A DNA stretch of 64,000 nt from Gammaproteobacteria bacterium (GTDB lineage: Bacteria > Pseudomonadota > Gammaproteobacteria > Xanthomonadales > Wenzhouxiangellaceae): NCBI GenBank assembly GCA_003565625.1, contig PXBD01000016.1, positions 1 to 64,000 on the forward strand, written 5' to 3'. Both the position numbers and the translations under genes were made by a program. Below the pieces are notes generated by a model. It saw only the letters and a list, made by a program, of their open reading frames with translations, was not told where the DNA came from and made no database searches. Positions 1 to 14,962 of this stretch are shown one piece after another (positions within the stretch are counted from its first letter, which is position 1; each line of letters starts with the position of its first letter).

Positions 1-144
1 CTGCATGATCTGCTGCTGGGCCGCGTGGAAGCGCCCTATGCGCTGGGTAACGAACGCTCGCTGGCGGCGTTTATCGAGCGCAGCGGGATTGACTATCCAA
101 AACTGCAGATCAGCGCGCCGAAGATTGAGCTGGTCAAGGTCTGA
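1..144 (+). CDS. C-terminal end of an unidentified protein (partial)
   Basis: An open frame enters from the left edge in frame 1 and stops with TGA at 142-144, leaving 47 residues. The tail contains segments such as LHDLLLGRVE and ending KIELVKV. I do not recognise a family from this fragment. Codon choice is strongly GC-biased at third positions, as in the neighbouring genes, which supports real coding. It converges on lpxH; 81 bp separate the two stop codons. Confidence 0.6.
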   Translation: MHDLLLGRVEAPYALGNERSLAAFIERSGIDYPKLQISAPKIELVKV

Positions 145-189
145 GGAGAATAGTGGGCGTTTCTCAAGGGCGCTGCTGGCACCCCAGGG

Positions 190-230
190 CTTGATCACGC
201 ACGAGTAGCGATCGCAGATCCTGGATCAAG
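190..230. terminator. Possible hairpin between convergent genes
   Basis: The seven bases cttgatc at 190-196 pair with gatcaag at 224-230, with an inner gcgatcgc palindrome. The right arm overlaps the lpxH stop codon. No T-tract follows on either strand, so intrinsic termination is uncertain. Confidence 0.25.
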
Positions 231-993
231 TCGGCGTCAGTTCGATCTGGCCATCCGGACGTCTGGTCAGCAGCAGCAGATCAACCCCGTCCTCGTCAAC
301 GCGCACCACGCTGCCGCGCTCGCCATGCCAGTCACCCAGCACAATGCGCTCGCAGGGCTGTCCGTCGATCTCGAGTTGATGAACGCCGGGCCGGTGGGTG
401 TGGCCGTGGATCAGGCGGCGGATGCCCAGGTCGCGGAAGCATTGCTGCACGGCGTCGGAATTGACATCCATGATCTCGTCTGACTTGCCGCGGTTGCGCG
501 ATCGGCTGATGGCGCGCGCGATTCGGGCCAGCAGGCGGCGCCACCACAGCGGGCGTGACAGGATGCGCGCCTGCCAGTCCGGGTCGCGGACCTTGGTCCG
601 GAAGCGCTGGTAGTCGACATCGTCGGTGCACAGGGTGTCGCCGTGGAGCAGCGCGGTGGCGGGTTCGCAGTCGGTCAGGAGGACTGGTTCATCCACCAGC
701 TGCATGCCGGCGCGCTGGCAGTAGGCATCCCCGACGAGGAAATCCCTATTGCCGTGGACAAAGAAAATCTGCACGCCGTGGTCGGCCAGGTCGCGCAGGC
801 CGCCGGCCACGCGCCCGGCCAGCGCGTCGGCACCGTCGTCGCCCACCCAGGCCTCGAACAGGTCGCCCAGAATGTAGAGGGTGCGGGCCCGGCGCGCCGG
901 GCCGCGCAGAAAGTCGAGCAGGAGACGCGTGGTCTCCGGCCGACCTGCCTCCAGGTGCAGGTCGGCGATGCAGTAGATCAGGCGATCACTCAG
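226..993 (-). CDS. lpxH: UDP-2,3-diacylglucosamine diphosphatase LpxH
   Basis: Cleaves UDP-2,3-diacylglucosamine to lipid X and UMP in lipid A synthesis, as a peripheral inner-membrane calcineurin-like phosphoesterase. The metal-site motifs are in order: DLHL (residues 11-14), GDLFEAW, GNRDF, a HGD segment and HGHTHRP near the C terminus. The first in-frame ATG (846) would delete the DLHL and GDLF motifs and so cannot be the start. Upstream of it there is no ATG, GTG or TTG before an in-frame stop. The best candidate is CTG at 993-991, which overlaps the ppiA stop and gives 255 aa with an N terminus that aligns with E. coli LpxH. Likely translationally coupled to ppiA upstream. Confidence 0.9.
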   Translation of the reverse strand: MSDRLIYCIADLHLEAGRPETTRLLLDFLRGPARRARTLYILGDLFEAWVGDDGADALAGRVAGGLRDLADHGVQIFFVHGNRDFLVGDAYCQRAGMQLVDEPVLLTDCEPATALLHGDTLCTDDVDYQRFRTKVRDPDWQARILSRPLWWRRLLARIARAISRSRNRGKSDEIMDVNSDAVQQCFRDLGIRRLIHGHTHRPGVHQLEIDGQPCERIVLGDWHGERGSVVRVDEDGVDLLLLTRRPDGQIELTPT

Positions 994-1585
994 GGATCTC
1001 GACCCGCTCGATGATCACGTCCTCGACCGGCACGTCCTGGTGCATGCCGCGCCGGCCGGTGTCGACCTCGCGGATGGTATCGACCACATCCATGCCGTCG
1101 ACCACCCGGCCAAACACCGCGTAGCCCCAGGTCTGGCCCGAGGCCGTGCTGCGGTGGTTCAGAAAATCATTGTCGGTGACGTTGATGAAAAACTGCGCGG
1201 TGGCCGAATGCGGGTCGTTGGTGCGGGCCATGGCCAGGGTGCCACGCTCGTTGGACAGGCCGTTATCGGCCTCGTTTTCGATCGGCTCGCGGGTGGGCTT
1301 TTGCTGGAAGTCGGTATCGAAGCCGCCGCCCTGGACCATGAAGTTGGAGATGACGCGGTGGAACAGCGTGCCGTCGTAGTGGCCGTCGCGGGCGTACTCC
1401 AGGAAATTGGCCACCGACAGCGGGGCCTGTTCTTCAAACAGTTCCAGGGTGATGGCGCCATGGTTGGTGTGCAGGATCACTGTGGGATTCTCCGTGGTCT
1501 GGGCTTCGGGGGGTTGTGTTTCGATTTCGGTTTCGGCTGCGGCCAGCACGGGCAGCAGCAGGCAGAGCGAAAGCAGCAGTCTCAT
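986..1585 (-). CDS. ppiA: Peptidyl-prolyl cis-trans isomerase, cyclophilin type, exported
   Basis: A 199-aa cyclophilin. Residues 1 to about 17 form a signal peptide ([11 protein letters not shown] followed by VLAAAET), so the enzyme should act on proline bonds in the periplasm. Cyclophilin core motifs are clear: [13 protein letters not shown] in the active-site strand, then ATAQFFINV, and the C-terminal [10 protein letters not shown] segment. The frame stays open far upstream (to about 2794) antisense to mtnA, but that part has no cyclophilin homology; the ATG before the signal peptide is the natural start. Its TGA overlaps the proposed lpxH CTG start, suggesting a two-gene operon as in several gammaproteobacteria. 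It diverges from mtnA across an 84-bp gap. Confidence 0.93.
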   Translation of the reverse strand: MRLLLSLCLLLPVLAAAETEIETQPPEAQTTENPTVILHTNHGAITLELFEEQAPLSVANFLEYARDGHYDGTLFHRVISNFMVQGGGFDTDFQQKPTREPIENEADNGLSNERGTLAMARTNDPHSATAQFFINVTDNDFLNHRSTASGQTWGYAVFGRVVDGMDVVDTIREVDTGRRGMHQDVPVEDVIIERVEIPE

Positions 1586-1635
1586 GGTTTCGGTCCATTT
1601 GGATTCAGTATTGCGGGGCGCCAATGATACGGGTT

Positions 1636-1662
1636 TTGCGGTTGGCCTGCTGTCGCTAGAAT
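1636..1662 (+). promoter_or_regulatory. Predicted sigma70 promoter of mtnA
   Basis: TTGCGG at 1636-1641 and TAGAAT at 1657-1662 with a 15-bp spacer (16 if TTTGCG is taken as the -35). The -10 ends only 7 nt before the mtnA ATG, with no Shine-Dalgarno sequence, so the mRNA would be leaderless or nearly so. Confidence 0.45.
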
Positions 1663-1669
1663 ACGCGCC

Positions 1670-2695
1670 ATGCAATCGACATTCGACGAGACCCGCGACG
1701 GCTTCCAGGCCGTGCGTTTCGATGGCCGGGTGCTGGAGCTGATTGACCAGCGCCGCCTGCCGCAGACCGAGCACTGGCTGCGCATCGGCGATATTGACGG
1801 CGTGATTGGCGCCATCGCCGACCTGGTGGTGCGCGGGGCGCCGGCCATTGGCGTCACCGCAGCCTATGGCGCGGTCATTGCCGCCCATCAGCGTGGTAAG
1901 GACCTGGCCGGCTGGCATCAGGACATGGAACGACTGGTGCAGGCCCGACCGACCGCGGTCAACCTGGCCTGGGCGGTGGCGCGTATGCGCCAGTTGGTGG
2001 CCGGACAGGGTGACCTGGACGCCGATGCCCTGGCTGCCGAGGCCGGGCGCATTCACCGCGCCGATATCGAAGCCAACCGCGCCATGGCCCGCGCCGGCAG
2101 CGCCGTGATCGAGCCGGGCAGCGGCGTGCTCACTCACTGCAATACCGGCTCGCTGGCCACCGGCGGTATTGGTACGGCGCTGGGGGTGGTCATCGAGGGC
2201 GTGCGCGCAGGCCGGATAGCGCGGGTGTTTGCCGATGAAACCCGGCCGTGGCTGCAGGGCTCGCGCCTGACCGCCTGGGAACTGGCCCGGGCGGGGGTGG
2301 AGTTCCAGGTGATCGTGGAGGGTGCGGCGGCCGCATTGATGGCCAGCGGAGCAGTCCAGTGGGTGATCACCGGCGCCGACCGGATTGCCGCCAATGGTGA
2401 TGTGGCCAACAAGATCGGCACCTATGCCCTGGCCGTGCTGGCGCGACACCACGGGGTAAAAATGATGGTGGTTGCGCCATCCTCGACCCTGGACCCGGCC
2501 ATGCCCGACGGTGCCGGCATTGCCATCGAACAGCGCGACCCGGCCGAGGTCTGGCGCGCGGCCGGGCTGGAGGCCATGCCCGCCGGTTTCGCCGCCTGGA
2601 ACCCGGTATTCGACGTGACCCCGGCAGCGCTGGTCGACTGCATTGTGACCGAGGCTGGCGTGGCCCGCCCGCCGTACGATTTCTCGACCATCTGA
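1670..2695 (+). CDS. mtnA: S-methyl-5-thioribose-1-phosphate isomerase
   Basis: 341 aa, the usual length for MtnA. Converts methylthioribose-1-phosphate to methylthioribulose-1-phosphate in cytosolic methionine salvage. Visible family motifs: RGAPAIG near residue 55, the THCNTGSL loop with catalytic Cys157, [17 protein letters not shown], and [12 protein letters not shown] with catalytic Asp237, followed by NKIGTY. Both catalytic residues match the Cys/Asp pair known from the Bacillus enzyme. The start ATG has no Shine-Dalgarno and lies 7 nt after a TAGAAT box. No other salvage gene adjoins it. In many gammaproteobacteria mtnA lies next to gyrA, as here. Confidence 0.95.
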   Translation: MQSTFDETRDGFQAVRFDGRVLELIDQRRLPQTEHWLRIGDIDGVIGAIADLVVRGAPAIGVTAAYGAVIAAHQRGKDLAGWHQDMERLVQARPTAVNLAWAVARMRQLVAGQGDLDADALAAEAGRIHRADIEANRAMARAGSAVIEPGSGVLTHCNTGSLATGGIGTALGVVIEGVRAGRIARVFADETRPWLQGSRLTAWELARAGVEFQVIVEGAAAALMASGAVQWVITGADRIAANGDVANKIGTYALAVLARHHGVKMMVVAPSSTLDPAMPDGAGIAIEQRDPAEVWRAAGLEAMPAGFAAWNPVFDVTPAALVDCIVTEAGVARPPYDFSTI

Positions 2696-2733
2696 AATGC
2701 TTCCGGCCGGGCTGTCGATTGGGCCCGCTATGG

Positions 2734-2739
2734 TAGAAT
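2734..2739 (+). promoter_or_regulatory. Possible -10 element of gyrA
   Basis: TAGAAT within an AT-rich island (tagaattatag) in the mtnA-gyrA gap. No clear -35 is visible. If used, the gyrA mRNA would carry a leader of about 110 nt. Confidence 0.35.
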
Positions 2740-2751
2740 TATAGGACTGTT

Positions 2752-2776
2752 CGGACGCGTGAAGTCGGCGCGTTCG
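2752..2776 (+). other. Hairpin in the gyrA leader
   Basis: Arms cggacgcg (2752-2759) and cgcgttcg (2769-2776) form an 8-bp stem with one G-U pair and a 9-nt loop. It lies between the putative -10 and the gyrA start. It has no T-tract, so it is more likely an mRNA structure than a terminator. Confidence 0.35.
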
Positions 2777-2856
2777 GGGAACTTGAGTCCGCAAAAGTAT
2801 CGCATAAAAACAATTGGATACGCGGGTTTCCTCGAATTAATCTACGGAATTTCGTG

Positions 2857-5421
<2,565 letters not shown>

Positions 5422-5461
5422 AACGTTCTTACAGCCAGAATTCAACCCCAAGGATAGACCC

Positions 5462-8400
5462 ATGACGAGCTTTCGTTTGCGCGCGCTCGCCGCGCTGTTG
5501 CTGACCACGCTGGCCGCCCAGGCCGTGGCCGACGAAACCCGCCTGCTGCGCTTCCCGGACCTGCATGACGACCGCGTCGTGTTCAGCTACGGCGGTGATC
5601 TGTGGATGGCGCCGGATAGCGGCGGTACGGCCTGGCGCCTGACCAGCCACCCGGGCAAGGAATTGTTTCCGAAGTTCTCCCCGGACGGCGCTCAAATTGC
5701 CTTTACCGGGCAATACGGCGGCGATGAGCAGGTGTTCGTGATCCCGGCCGCCGGCGGCGAGCCGCAGCAGCTGACCTGGTACCCGGCCACCGGCCCGCTG
5801 CCGGCGCGCTGGGGCTACGACAACCAGGCCTACGGCTGGACGCCGGACGGCGAACGCGTGCTGTTTCGCTCGCAGCGCGAGGCCTGGGGTTCGAGCACGG
5901 CAACCCTGTTCACGGTCGCTGCCGACGGCGGTTTGCCCGAAGCCCTGCCAATGCCCGTTTCCGGCGCCGGCACGTTTACCGAGGACGGCAGCCAGGTGTT
6001 CTACTCGCCCCTGTTCCGTGATTTCCGGACCTGGAAGCGCTACCAGGGCGGCTGGGCCCAGAGCTTGTGGCTGTTCGATCTGGAGGCCAACGATGCGCGC
6101 CAGATCACCGATCATCCCCGCACCGACCGCGACCCGATGTGGATCGACGGCATGGGCTACTTTGTCTCCGACCGCGACGGCAAGCTCAATCTGTACAGCG
6201 TCGACCCGGACAGCCTGGCCGTCGAGCAGCTGACCTTCCACGAGGACTGGGACGTGCGCTGGGCCAGCGCCGGTAATGACGGCCGGATTGTCTACGAACT
6301 CAACGGCGGCCTGCGCATTTTCGATACCCGCAACGGCTCGGATGAGGCGATTGCCATCCGCGTGCCCGATGACGGTCTCAACCGCCGCGTGCGCACCGTC
6401 CAGGTCGATGGCCAGATCAATGGCGCGCGCCTGAGCCCGACCGGTCAGCGCGTGCTGTTCGAGGCTCGCGGCAACCTGTTCAACGCGCCTGTCGGGGACG
6501 GCATTACCCGCGCCCTGACCAATCGCTCGACCGCCCACGACCGCGAGGCGGCCTGGTCGCCGGACGGGCGGCAATTGGCCTTTGTTTCCGATATCTCGGG
6601 CGAAGAACAGCTCTACCTGGTGGCCGCCGACGGCAATGCGCCGCCGCGCGCGCTGACCTCGGGTCATCAGACCCGCTTCTACCGCCCGGTGTTTTCGCCC
6701 GGCGGGGACCACATTGCGTTCTCCGACAAGGACGGCCGGATCCTGGTGATGGCGAGCGACGGCAACGGGGAGTTGCGCGAGGCCGGGCGCGATCCGGGGT
6801 GGCGCAACCGCGACTATGCCTGGTCGCCGGCCGGTGACTACCTGGCCTTCAGCCAGGTCCAGGAAAGCGGCCTGCGCGCGCTCTACCTCTACAGCCTGGA
6901 AGAAGACCGCACCCGGCAGATCAGCGAGGGTCTGTTTTCGGAGTTCATGCCGCGCTTCTCCAGCGATGGCGAGCACCTGTTTTTTCTCGGTGACCGGGAG
7001 TTCGCGCCGCAGATTTCCGGCCGCGAGTGGAATTTCGCCACCAATCGCATGACCGGGATCTTCGCCGTGGCCCTGACCCGCCAGGCCGCCAACCCCTTCG
7101 CCCCCGAAGACGCCGAAGAGCCGGGCCTGCACCCGGCGGACGAAGACGACAATAACGACGACAACGGCTCGGAAAACAACGGCGAAAGCACGGCAATCGA
7201 GTTCGACGGGCTGATGCAGCGCGTGATCCGGGTGCCGGTCGACAACGCCAATATCGGCGGTCTCGCCGTGGTGGACGGTGGCCTGCTGTTTGTCGAATCC
7301 GACGCGTTCTACTACGGTCGAGGACCGGAACGGACGCCGCGGGTGCGCCTGTTCCAGTTCGATGGCGCCGAGGTGGTTGATTTTCCCTCCGGCATCCAGT
7401 GGCGCGATGTCAGCGCCGACGGCAAGCGTCTGCTGGCCCGCCAGGGCGGTCAGTGGCAGGTATTCGACATTGCCCGCGAGGGTCGCGACCCGACCACCGT
7501 CTCGACCGCGGGTCTGCAGGCCACGGTTGATCCGGTGGCCGAATGGGCAACCGCCTTCGACGAGGTCTGGCGTCGCTTCCGCGATCATTTCTATGTCGAG
7601 AACATGCATGGCTACGACTGGGAGGCGCTGCGCGAGGCCTACCGGCCGTGGCTGGAACATGTTGCCCATCGCTCGGATCTCAACTACCTGATGGGCGAGA
7701 TGATCGCCGAGCTCAACGTCTCGCACGCCTACGTCAGCGGCGGCGATGAAGGCCTGCCGGACCGCCCGAACGTGGCCTTGCTGGGAGCGCGCTTCGAGGT
7801 GGACCAGGGCCGCTACCGCATCGCCCGCATCCTTGAAGGCGAGAACGACCAGGCCCGCTATCGCTCGCCGCTGACCGAGGTCGGGGTCGACGTGGCTGTC
7901 GGGGACTACCTGCTGGCGATCAACGGTCGCGATCTCACGGCGGCCGACAACGTCTATCGGCGCCTGCATCTGCCGGCCGGGGAAGCGGTCGAGTTGACCG
8001 TCAGCGCGTCGCCCGACGGCGACAATGCCCGGACCGTGCGGGTGCGCCCGGTTGGCGACGAGACCGCGCTGCATTACCTGGACTGGGTGCTGGACAACCG
8101 GCGTCGGGTGCTCGAGGCCAGTGACGGACGGGTCGGCTACCTCCATATTCCCGATATGGGCGCCAACGGCATCCGCGAGTTCGTCAAGTGGTTTTACGGC
8201 CAGCGCCACCTTGATGGCCTGGTCATCGACGTGCGCTCCAACGGCGGCGGCAACGTCTCGCAGATGCTGATCGAGCGCCTGGCCCGGCGTCCCCTGGCGC
8301 TGGGTTATTCGCGCACCATGCCGTATACCTCCACCTACCCGAACCAGGCCTTCAACGGCCACCTGGCGGCGCTGCTCGACGAGAATTCCGCTTCTGACGG

Positions 8401-8734
8401 CGATATTTTCCCGTGGCAGTTCCGCAACGCAGGCCTGGGCCCGTTGATCGGCAAGACCTCGTGGGGTGGCGTGGTCGGCATCACCAGTCACGGGCCCCTG
8501 ATTGACGGCGGCAGCGTCAACGTGCCGGAGTTCGGCTTTGCCGATACCGACGGCAATTACGTGATCGAAGGCGAGGGCGTGGTTCCGGATATCGAGGTCG
8601 ATAACGATCCGGCCAGTGTCCTGGCCGGACGTGACTCGCAGCTCGAGCGCGCGATCGAGGAAGTGCTGGCCAGGATCGAGGCCAACCCGCCGCGCCTGCC
8701 CGAACGCCCGGAAGAGCCGATCAAGACCGATTGA
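5462..8734 (+). CDS. Exported tricorn-like S41 protease
   Basis: 1090 aa, with a signal peptide of about 23 residues (LAAQAVADE cleavage region), so periplasmic or secreted. Order: beta-propeller with repeated FSPDG-type TolB/WD blades (about 30-540), an acidic low-complexity linker (about 545-580) rich in D, E and N, a shorter second propeller, then a PDZ-like region and the S41 catalytic core. The tricorn catalytic set is visible: Ser754-His755 in NVSHAYV, nucleophile Ser978 in NSASDGD, and a Glu at about 1036 in EGEGVVPDI. Tricorn proteases degrade oligopeptides in large rings. A Shine-Dalgarno (aagga) precedes the ATG. Its stop abuts the stop of the convergent gene with no gap. The specific substrate cannot be told from sequence. 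Confidence 0.9.
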   Translation: MTSFRLRALAALLLTTLAAQAVADETRLLRFPDLHDDRVVFSYGGDLWMAPDSGGTAWRLTSHPGKELFPKFSPDGAQIAFTGQYGGDEQVFVIPAAGGEPQQLTWYPATGPLPARWGYDNQAYGWTPDGERVLFRSQREAWGSSTATLFTVAADGGLPEALPMPVSGAGTFTEDGSQVFYSPLFRDFRTWKRYQGGWAQSLWLFDLEANDARQITDHPRTDRDPMWIDGMGYFVSDRDGKLNLYSVDPDSLAVEQLTFHEDWDVRWASAGNDGRIVYELNGGLRIFDTRNGSDEAIAIRVPDDGLNRRVRTVQVDGQINGARLSPTGQRVLFEARGNLFNAPVGDGITRALTNRSTAHDREAAWSPDGRQLAFVSDISGEEQLYLVAADGNAPPRALTSGHQTRFYRPVFSPGGDHIAFSDKDGRILVMASDGNGELREAGRDPGWRNRDYAWSPAGDYLAFSQVQESGLRALYLYSLEEDRTRQISEGLFSEFMPRFSSDGEHLFFLGDREFAPQISGREWNFATNRMTGIFAVALTRQAANPFAPEDAEEPGLHPADEDDNNDDNGSENNGESTAIEFDGLMQRVIRVPVDNANIGGLAVVDGGLLFVESDAFYYGRGPERTPRVRLFQFDGAEVVDFPSGIQWRDVSADGKRLLARQGGQWQVFDIAREGRDPTTVSTAGLQATVDPVAEWATAFDEVWRRFRDHFYVENMHGYDWEALREAYRPWLEHVAHRSDLNYLMGEMIAELNVSHAYVSGGDEGLPDRPNVALLGARFEVDQGRYRIARILEGENDQARYRSPLTEVGVDVAVGDYLLAINGRDLTAADNVYRRLHLPAGEAVELTVSASPDGDNARTVRVRPVGDETALHYLDWVLDNRRRVLEASDGRVGYLHIPDMGANGIREFVKWFYGQRHLDGLVIDVRSNGGGNVSQMLIERLARRPLALGYSRTMPYTSTYPNQAFNGHLAALLDENSASDGDIFPWQFRNAGLGPLIGKTSWGGVVGITSHGPLIDGGSVNVPEFGFADTDGNYVIEGEGVVPDIEVDNDPASVLAGRDSQLERAIEEVLARIEANPPRLPERPEEPIKTD

Positions 8735-11053
8735 TCAAAGCGGTCTGAGAACATGGGCCAGCCAGCGCAGCCCGCGGTATTCTCGGTAGCCGCGGGTGCG
8801 CGCCGAGCCCATCAGGAACTCTCGCCCTGCCAGCGTGATGATGCTGGAGCAGGCCGTGCCGGGGGCCAGGGCCTCGGCCTGGGGCGGCAGTTCCAGCCGG
8901 GTGTCTTCGCCCAGAATGCTTGCATCCGTGCTCTCGATAATGCGGCCGTTGCGGTCGCTGTAGACCGCCAGGCTGCCGGGGACGGGTTCCCCGGCATCAT
9001 CATGCGGCAGGCAGGCGGCGAGGATTGTGTCGGCCTCGGTCTGCCAGTCGAACAGAATCCCCAGGGCGCCGATGGCATCGCCGGTGCGCGCGCCGCGGGC
9101 GCGAATGCCGCCGGCGTAGATTAGTGACAGCGGCTGGTCGGGCTCCAGCGCGGAGCGGGCTACGTCCTGGACCACGAAGGCGGTGCTGGCGCGGGTTGCC
9201 ATGGCCTCGCTGAACCACTCGTGGGTGCCCACTTCGATGGCGGCCATGGTTTCGCGCTGGGCTTGGTCGGACGAGGCGACGATGCGGCCTTGGGCATCGG
9301 CCAGGACCAGGTTGCGGTACATGGCGTAGCTGTTGTTGATCACCGCCAGCCGCTCCGAGGCGCGCTCGAACGCGCCCTGTTCGGGCTCCATCAGCGCGCT
9401 CCAGAAGTACTCGTCGGTTGACCACCAGCGCACGTCGGCGGCGCGCTCGAACAGGTTGCGGTCGATCAACTCGATGGCCTGGCGGGCCGAATTGGCCATG
9501 GCCTGGCGAATCAGCTGGAATTCACTGGCGGCCATTTCACCGAGCAGGTGCTCCATCTTCTGGGTAACGGCATCACCGGTGCGGGTGATCTCGTCGAACA
9601 CCGGTCCGAGGCTGAGCCCTTTGCGGCCCAGGCGCGAGGCGAAGATGATGCCGTTGAGCGAGATTCTCTGGATCGCGAACTTGTCGTCCTGCACGGCCTC
9701 GAAAGCGCGCCGGTTGGTCTCCGGAATCAGGTTGGACTGCATCAGGGCTTCGCGGTCGAGCAGTTGTTCTTCGTCCGCGCTGTCTGCGGTGGCAAAGATC
9801 GAGCGCCGGTCGGCAATCAGGTGCGAGCTCCAGCCCAGCCCGGGATAGTCCAGATAGCCGTCGGTGGCGGCCGAATAGATCACCGCTTCGCGCCCGGCGA
9901 TGACCGCATCGCTGCTGGCTCTTTGGCCATCTTGAAGCTGGCGGTGGGCCCGCGGCAGGGCCACGCGCTGCCCGACCGGAAACAGGAAGTCGTCGCTGGA
10001 GGCAATGACGACGTCATCGCGATCGGTCAGCAGGCTGTACCAGCCTTCGAGGATGGCGCCGGCCTCGTCCCGGGGCATGAAATCGTCGAGGATGAGACGG
10101 GCCTCGCCCTGGAAATCGAAGAAAATGCCCATTACTCCGATGGCTTCGCCGTGCACGGTCGAGCCGCGGCGGATGGCGGTGCTGTAGACCAGGCTGGCGG
10201 GCTCGCTCTCGATGCGCGAGGCGCTCAGGTCTTCGGCGTGATACTGGTCGCCGTCTTTGAGGCCCAGCGCTGCGCTGAACCAGTGCTCATCGGCGATGTT
10301 GAGCCCCAGCACCTGCTCGCGGCGCTGCGGGTTACTGCTGGCCAGGACGTGCCCGGCCCGATCGGTAATGACCAGGTCGCGGTACAGGGTGTAGCTGTGG
10401 CGAATGTCTTCAAGGCGGCGGCAGGCCAGGGCAACCGCGCGGTCGAGATCGCCGAGGCTGGCCCTGGCCTGCTCGACGGCCTCGGCCGCGGCCGCGTCCA
10501 GGCCATGGCCGGTGGCCGGCAGGGCCTGGAGCAGCGCACGGCGCCAGTCCGGGCCGGCCAGGTTCTCCGCCAGGTCTTCGAGCAGGCCGTGCAGTTGTTC
10601 ATCAGCGTCCGGCAGTGTGCGCTGCAGTGCAGCGAGCCGGGACTGGATGGTTTCGGCCTGGACCACGCACTGGGCAAAAGAGGTTTCCAGCGCCCACCAG
10701 CGCACGTCGCAGGTCCGTTCCAGCAGGTTGCGGTCGACCAGGTTGACCTTGATGTAGGCGGTGTCGAGGTGAATGGCGCGCGAGAACTCGGCCTTGGCCC
10801 GGTAGAAGTCGCTGAACAGCTCGGTGGTGACTTCCAGCAGGCGCCGGGCAAAGGTCTCGGCGCGTTTCATCAGGCCAATCAGCTGATCGCGTTGGGCGGC
10901 CGTGGAACTGATCTCGATGGCCCGGCACTTGCCCTGGTTGCAGATCGGCACGACGGTGTTGAGTTCGCTGGCGACCTGCTCGTAAAAGGCCCGATGATCG
11001 CTGGACACCACTGGGTCGTGCACCGAGTACCGAGTGCGACTGTCTCCGCTCAC
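8735..11053 (-). CDS. Soluble protein with two tandem Cache-like sensor modules
   Basis: 772 aa from a GTG start chosen because gggagg (11065-11060) lies 6 nt upstream; a TTG at 11059 would abut that site. No signal peptide or transmembrane helix is seen. Two homologous modules occupy about 106-418 and 530-772. Each opens with an amphipathic helix and DRNL[LF]ER..DVRWW, then SY..YR.LV..D..G...ASS, an HWFS/EWFS motif, IG..GI.FD(F/W) and a final GY.(D/E)Y.GL.W. These patterns resemble Cache sensor domains of chemoreceptors and cyclases. Between them, residues 465-489 resemble the conserved tip of a methyl-accepting hairpin (LN..I.A.R.G..G....V.DE). No kinase, GGDEF or CheW output domain is visible. 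Function unknown; a sensory adaptor is an inference. Confidence 0.75.
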   Translation of the reverse strand: MSGDSRTRYSVHDPVVSSDHRAFYEQVASELNTVVPICNQGKCRAIEISSTAAQRDQLIGLMKRAETFARRLLEVTTELFSDFYRAKAEFSRAIHLDTAYIKVNLVDRNLLERTCDVRWWALETSFAQCVVQAETIQSRLAALQRTLPDADEQLHGLLEDLAENLAGPDWRRALLQALPATGHGLDAAAAEAVEQARASLGDLDRAVALACRRLEDIRHSYTLYRDLVITDRAGHVLASSNPQRREQVLGLNIADEHWFSAALGLKDGDQYHAEDLSASRIESEPASLVYSTAIRRGSTVHGEAIGVMGIFFDFQGEARLILDDFMPRDEAGAILEGWYSLLTDRDDVVIASSDDFLFPVGQRVALPRAHRQLQDGQRASSDAVIAGREAVIYSAATDGYLDYPGLGWSSHLIADRRSIFATADSADEEQLLDREALMQSNLIPETNRRAFEAVQDDKFAIQRISLNGIIFASRLGRKGLSLGPVFDEITRTGDAVTQKMEHLLGEMAASEFQLIRQAMANSARQAIELIDRNLFERAADVRWWSTDEYFWSALMEPEQGAFERASERLAVINNSYAMYRNLVLADAQGRIVASSDQAQRETMAAIEVGTHEWFSEAMATRASTAFVVQDVARSALEPDQPLSLIYAGGIRARGARTGDAIGALGILFDWQTEADTILAACLPHDDAGEPVPGSLAVYSDRNGRIIESTDASILGEDTRLELPPQAEALAPGTACSSIITLAGREFLMGSARTRGYREYRGLRWLAHVLRPL
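9587..9661 (-). other. Chemoreceptor-tip-like segment inside the double-Cache gene
   Basis: Encodes residues 465-489 (SLNGIIFASR then LGRKGLSLGP and VFDEI). Spacing of Leu-Asn, Arg, two Gly and Asp-Glu matches the signalling-tip consensus of methyl-accepting proteins, but it is short and flanked by sensor modules. Confidence 0.4.
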
Positions 11054-11115
11054 CTTCAACCTCCCTTGGTCGAGCCGCGTCCACCCCGGCGGGGATGGAC
11101 AAGCCTCAAGGGGAG

Positions 11116-11121
11116 ATTATA
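11116..11121 (-). promoter_or_regulatory. Predicted -10 of the double-Cache gene
   Basis: A perfect TATAAT on the minus strand between the gcvP stop and the gene start, about 63 nt before the GTG codon. No strong -35 is seen. It suggests that the gene is transcribed independently of gcvP. Confidence 0.45.
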
Positions 11122-11133
11122 TCGCGGCTATGG

Positions 11134-14055
<2,922 letters not shown>

Positions 14056-14059
14056 AAGA

Positions 14060-14962
14060 TCAGGCCATCAGGGTCAGGGTGGGCGGCAGGTAATGGTCGA
14101 GCAGCAGGAAGGCAAACAACATCATCAGGTACTGGATCGAGTAGCTGAACATCTTCATCGGCAGTTGCTCGTTGTCGGAGCGCAACAAGGCGATGGCGTA
14201 GCCGAGGAAACCGGCGTTGAGGACCAGCGAGCCGGCCAGGTAGACCATGCCGTTCATGCCCAGCAGCCAGGGCAGCAGGGTGACCAGGGCGAGGATGATG
14301 CTGTAGAACAGGATCTGCCAGCGCGTGAAACGGTGCCCATGGGTCACCGGCAGCATGGGCACATCGGCCGCCGCGTAGTCGTGCCGGCGATAAATGGCCA
14401 GGGCCCAGAAATGCGGTGGCGTCCAGACAAAGATGATCAGGAACAGGACCAGCGCGTAGGCGTGGATTTCGCCGGTGACCGCGACCCAGCCCAGCAGCGG
14501 CGGTGCCGCCCCGGCCGCACCACCGATCACGATGTTCTGCGGCGTGGCGCGCTTGAGAAACACGGTATAGATCACCGCGTACCCGACCAGGCTGAAAAAG
14601 GTCAGGAGCGCGGTCAGCGGGTTGACGAAGTAGACCAGGATGACCATCGAGGCGGTGGTCAAAAGCATGGCGAACGACAGCACCTGGCGCTCGTTGAGCT
14701 GGCCCTGGGGCAGTGGCCGGTTGCGCGTGCGCAGCATGATCTGGTCGGTGCGTGCGTCAATCAGGTGGTTGATGGCGGCCGCACCGGCCGCGGCCAGGCC
14801 GATCCCCAGAGTGCCCCAGAACAGAATGTCGAGCGGGACGATGCCGGGCGTGGCCAGGGCCATGCCGACCACGGCGGTAAACACGATCAGGCTGACCACC
14901 TTGAGTTTGCAGACCGCCAGCAGATGGCTCAGCCGAGCCGGTGAGAGAACCTGGGTGTTCAT
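14060..14962 (-). CDS. cyoE: Protoheme IX farnesyltransferase (heme O synthase)
   Basis: 300 aa polytopic inner-membrane UbiA-type prenyltransferase that adds the farnesyl tail to heme B, the first step towards heme A. Visible motifs: [21 protein letters not shown], whose Asp and Arg residues belong to the prenyl-diphosphate/Mg site; [10 protein letters not shown]; and HRFTRWQI. About nine hydrophobic segments follow. The ATG overlaps the ctaA stop (ATGA), which fixes the start; the frame upstream of it is antisense-like read-through. It works in sequence with ctaA to make heme A for the aa3-type oxidase. Confidence 0.96.
   Translation of the reverse strand: MNTQVLSPARLSHLLAVCKLKVVSLIVFTAVVGMALATPGIVPLDILFWGTLGIGLAAAGAAAINHLIDARTDQIMLRTRNRPLPQGQLNERQVLSFAMLLTTASMVILVYFVNPLTALLTFFSLVGYAVIYTVFLKRATPQNIVIGGAAGAAPPLLGWVAVTGEIHAYALVLFLIIFVWTPPHFWALAIYRRHDYAAADVPMLPVTHGHRFTRWQILFYSIILALVTLLPWLLGMNGMVYLAGSLVLNAGFLGYAIALLRSDNEQLPMKMFSYSIQYLMMLFAFLLLDHYLPPTLTLMA

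Noticed and set aside
1586-2794. Upstream extension of the ppiA frame to about 602 residues
   Set aside because: The extension is antisense to mtnA and precedes a clear signal peptide; it is an open frame by chance.
5429-8491. Very long minus-strand open frame opposite the tricorn-like gene
   Set aside because: It is the GC-rich antisense shadow of the plus-strand gene, with no recognisable domains; the plus strand has signal peptide, propeller and catalytic motifs.
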